This document shows positions 14,823 to 16,877 of a stretch of DNA of 16,877 nucleotides, in pieces (positions within the stretch are counted from its first letter, which is position 1; every line of letters begins with the position of its first letter). The translations under genes were made by a program, and so were the position numbers. The notes below the pieces were generated by a model. It had not been told where the DNA came from. It saw only the letters and a list, made by a program, of their open reading frames with translations, and did no database searches. The stretch is from an uncultured Collinsella sp. (lineage in GTDB: Bacteria > Actinomycetota > Coriobacteriia > Coriobacteriales > Coriobacteriaceae). The stretch spans positions 1 through 16,877 of the forward strand of contig UREZ01000038.1 of NCBI GenBank assembly GCA_900547025.1, in the 5' to 3' direction.

Positions 14823-15442
14823 TGATTTCCCAGCTCCACGGAACGCTTGTCGAGGCCACGATGAGCTCTGCTGTCGTCGACGTGTCGGGCGTTGGCTTTG
14901 AACTCGGCATTTCTGGCGGCACTGCGGCCACGCTGCCTACGCCCGGCGGTGAGGTGCGCCTCTATACCCGTATGCAGGTGCGCGAGGACGCTATGACACT
15001 TTTCGGTTTTTCCTCTAAGGATGAGCGCACGATGTTCGACCGGCTCGTGTCCGTCTCGGGCGTTGGTCCGCGCTTGGCGCTCGCCGTGCTTTCCACCTAT
15101 ACCGTGGGGCAGCTGTATTCGCTGGTGATGGCCGAGGACGACAAGGGCATGGCCAAGGTACCCGGTGTGGGTAAAAAGACCGCCCAGCGCCTCATCTTGG
15201 AGCTCAAGAGCACCTTTGCCAAGGATAAGGGCTTTGTGCCGGTCGACGTGATCCCGGGGCAGGTTGCGATGTCGGTCCCCGCCGCCGCTCCCTCGGCGAT
15301 CGATGACGCCCGTGCGGCGCTCCTTTCCATGGGCTTTAGCCCGCAGGAGACCGATGTCGCTCTGAGCGGGTATGATGGGCAGGATATGCGTGTCGAGGAT
15401 CTGCTCGGCGCGGCGCTTAAGCGACTCGGAATGGATGCGTGA
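14822..15442 (+). CDS. ruvA: RuvA Holliday junction DNA-binding subunit
   Basis: This 206-residue protein forms the tetramer that holds the four-way junction and recruits RuvB. The OB-fold spans about 1-62 (MISQLHGTL at the start, TLFGF at its end). The acidic-pin pair Glu55-Asp56 is conserved. Two helix-hairpin-helix motifs follow, VSGVGPRLAL (78-87) and VPGVGKKTAQRL (113-124). After a Pro/Ala-rich linker (about 139-159), domain III (160-206, ARAALLSMGFSPQE) is the RuvB-binding part. Length is normal for the family. The ATG overlaps the ruvC stop in a TGATG junction; AGAGGA (14805-14810) is a somewhat distant ribosome site, so coupling probably helps. The stop again overlaps ruvB by one base. 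Confidence 0.97.
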   Translation: MISQLHGTLVEATMSSAVVDVSGVGFELGISGGTAATLPTPGGEVRLYTRMQVREDAMTLFGFSSKDERTMFDRLVSVSGVGPRLALAVLSTYTVGQLYSLVMAEDDKGMAKVPGVGKKTAQRLILELKSTFAKDKGFVPVDVIPGQVAMSVPAAAPSAIDDARAALLSMGFSPQETDVALSGYDGQDMRVEDLLGAALKRLGMDA

Positions 15443-16509
15443 TGTGGGAAGCCGATGACTCTCAGGACCTGTGGGCGACGCCCGGCAACTCGCCGGCGGC
15501 ATCCATGGCGCACGGCGAGCGCATGGTGGGCTCGGAGCTGACGGCCGAGGACCTCGATGTCGATCGCACTTTGCGCCCCCAGCGCCTGGACGATTACTGC
15601 GGCCAGGAGCATATCAAGCAGAGCCTGCGCGTGTTGATCGAAGCGGCGCAGAGCCGTGGCGAGACGCTCGACCACGTGATCTTCTCGGGTCCTCCGGGCC
15701 TGGGCAAGACCACGCTGGCCACCGTTATCGCCAACGAGCTGGGCGCTCAGATCAAGACAACGAGTGGTCCGGCCATCGCGCGCACCGGCGACCTGGCGGC
15801 TATCCTTACCAATCTGCAGCCGGGTGATGTGCTGTTTATCGACGAGATCCACCGCCTCAACCGTTCGGTCGAGGAAGTCCTGTACCCCGCGATGGAGGAC
15901 TTTGCCCTCGATATCGTGATTGGCAAGGGTCCGGCGGCGCGCTCGATTCGCCTGGATATCCCCAAGTTTACGCTGGTAGCAGCAACGACCCGCTCAGGCA
16001 TGTTGACCGGCCCGTTGCGCGACCGCTTTGGCATTTCATATCGCCTGGATTACTACACGGTCGAAGAGCTCGCGCAGATTGTGACGCGCTCGGCAACTAT
16101 TCTGGGCGTGGCGATCGACCATCCCAGTGCAATTGAGATCGGCTCGCGTTCGCGCGGCACGCCGCGTCTTGCTAACCGCCTGCTCAAGCGCGTGCGCGAT
16201 TACGCACAGGTGCGCGGCAACGGTCCCATCGAGCTCGATATCTGTCGCCAGGCGCTCGAGTTCTTCGAGATCGACGAGCTCGGCTTGGACTGGATGGATA
16301 TTCGTATCTTGGAGACGCTTGCCAAGACGTTCTCCGGTCGTGCCGTGGGACTTACGACCCTTGCCAGCGCGGTGGGCGAGGACCCGGGCACGCTCGAGGA
16401 TGTCTATGAGCCGTATCTGCTGCAGTGCGGGTTGATGATTCGTACGCCGCAGGGCCGTCAGGCAACCCTTCGCACCTTTGAGCACCTGGGGATTGAACCT
16501 ACCGTTTAG
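15442..16509 (+). CDS. ruvB: RuvB Holliday junction branch-migration ATPase
   Basis: This 355-residue AAA+ motor forms hexamers that pull DNA through the RuvA-bound junction. Visible motifs are Walker A GPPGLGKT (83-90), Walker B VLFIDE (130-135) continuing into IHRL, the sensor-1 region AATTRSG (180-186), the arginine-finger segment GPLRDRFG (190-197), and sensor 2 in GTPRLANRLLKRVRDYA. A C-terminal winged helix (about 275-350) includes GLTTLASAVGEDPGTLEDVYEPYL. The N-terminus carries about 20 more residues than Escherichia coli RuvB before the conserved LRPQRLDDYCGQ. The start is ATG 15442 in a TGATG overlap with ruvA; GTG 15439 is an alternative, and no strong ribosome site is visible, which fits translational coupling. 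I see no terminator after the stop. Confidence 0.97.
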   Translation: MWEADDSQDLWATPGNSPAASMAHGERMVGSELTAEDLDVDRTLRPQRLDDYCGQEHIKQSLRVLIEAAQSRGETLDHVIFSGPPGLGKTTLATVIANELGAQIKTTSGPAIARTGDLAAILTNLQPGDVLFIDEIHRLNRSVEEVLYPAMEDFALDIVIGKGPAARSIRLDIPKFTLVAATTRSGMLTGPLRDRFGISYRLDYYTVEELAQIVTRSATILGVAIDHPSAIEIGSRSRGTPRLANRLLKRVRDYAQVRGNGPIELDICRQALEFFEIDELGLDWMDIRILETLAKTFSGRAVGLTTLASAVGEDPGTLEDVYEPYLLQCGLMIRTPQGRQATLRTFEHLGIEPTV

Positions 16510-16585
16510 GGCGCTTTGTTTTGGCGGGCTGTTGGGCTATCGCTGGGCATCGGGTAAACATATCGCCGTTCATCGGTTATGGGTG

Positions 16586-16613
16586 TTTTACTATTGCGCG
16601 CCCGTGCTATGCT
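16586..16613 (+). promoter_or_regulatory. Probable fhs promoter with extended -10
   Basis: TATGCT (16608-16613) is preceded by TGC, giving an extended -10 (TGnTATGCT). A weak -35 (TTTTAC, 16586-16591) lies 16 bases upstream. The start near 16620 leaves about 34 bases of leader before fhs. The rest of the 16510-16653 gap shows no other clear signal. Confidence 0.5.
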
Positions 16614-16653
16614 GAATTGGTCTTTTTCTCATTCGGTAACGAAAGGACTGCCC

Positions 16654-16877
16654 ATGCCTACTGACATCGAAATCGCACGTTCTGTCACGCCGCTGCCTAT
16701 TACCGAGGTGGCTAAGAACGCCGGCGTCGACGTTAAGCACCTTATTCCGTACGGCTTCGACAAGGCTAAGGTCGACTATTCGCTGCTCAACGAGCCGACC
16801 GATCACCAGGCCAAGCTCGTCCTCGTGACCGCTATCAACCCAACGCCTGCGGGCGAGGGCAAGACCACCACGACCAT
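16654..16877 (+). CDS. fhs: Formate-tetrahydrofolate ligase, N-terminal part (partial)
   Basis: The first 74 codons are present and the gene runs off the right edge. Fhs joins formate to tetrahydrofolate using ATP, giving 10-formyl-tetrahydrofolate for purine synthesis and one-carbon metabolism. The start reads MPTDIEIARSVTPLPI, typical of the family, and the ATP-binding loop is seen in TAINPTPAGEGKTTTT (59-74). AAAGGA (16642-16647) lies 6 bases before the ATG, and the gene has its own promoter candidate, so it is probably separate from ruvCAB. I can assess only the N-terminus, but this signature is very specific. Confidence 0.93.
   Translation, partial: MPTDIEIARSVTPLPITEVAKNAGVDVKHLIPYGFDKAKVDYSLLNEPTDHQAKLVLVTAINPTPAGEGKTTTT

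Noticed and set aside
16549..16582. Imperfect direct repeat of CATCGG near 16549 and 16571, before fhs
   Set aside because: Six-base identity with little extension is expected by chance in this base composition, and no regulator is suggested.

Overview
The window reads as a stretch of high-GC chromosome from a Coriobacteriia-type actinobacterium. A Collinsella-like gut anaerobe is my best guess, from the style of the encoded proteins, the strong G/C bias at third codon positions, a superoxide reductase and a formate-tetrahydrofolate ligase. The genus is inference. All recognised genes lie on the + strand, and coding is dense. I see no insertion sequence, CRISPR array, tRNA or rRNA.

Layout. 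Positions 3-281 hold the C-terminal end of an AddB-type nuclease subunit. Three bases later comes addA (285-3917), a full UvrD-like helicase/RecB-family nuclease. A 63-nt near-perfect inverted repeat (3930-3992) and a probable promoter then precede dnaE (4094-7897), the replicative DNA polymerase III alpha subunit. A SWIM zinc-finger/SNF2 helicase (7926-11390) follows dnaE after 28 bases. Next come a small superoxide reductase (11556-11918) and a NAD-synthetase-like protein (12036-14021) whose catalytic positions look lost. A 279-nt intergenic stretch holds two hairpins, a possible minus-strand gene remnant, a promoter and a LexA-type SOS box. The box sits at the start of ruvC-ruvA-ruvB (14301-16509), three genes overlapping by one base at each junction. 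The window ends in the first 74 codons of fhs (from 16654).

Function. Most of the window concerns DNA maintenance. AddAB would process double-strand ends for RecA loading, RuvABC would migrate and cut the resulting Holliday junctions, DnaE would do the synthesis, and the SNF2 protein is a DNA-translocase candidate co-transcribed with dnaE. The GAAC-N4-GTTC palindrome over the ruvC promoter start suggests that ruvCAB is DNA-damage inducible. Superoxide reductase fits an anaerobe facing transient oxygen, and Fhs belongs to one-carbon folate metabolism.

The least ordinary items are the apparent NadE pseudoenzyme with an added C-terminal tail, the AddB C-terminus lacking most of its expected iron-sulfur cysteines, the altered motif in the DnaE polymerase region, and the long intergenic palindromes. 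I found no wholly new multi-gene system. The NadE-like protein is the strongest candidate for undescribed biology.
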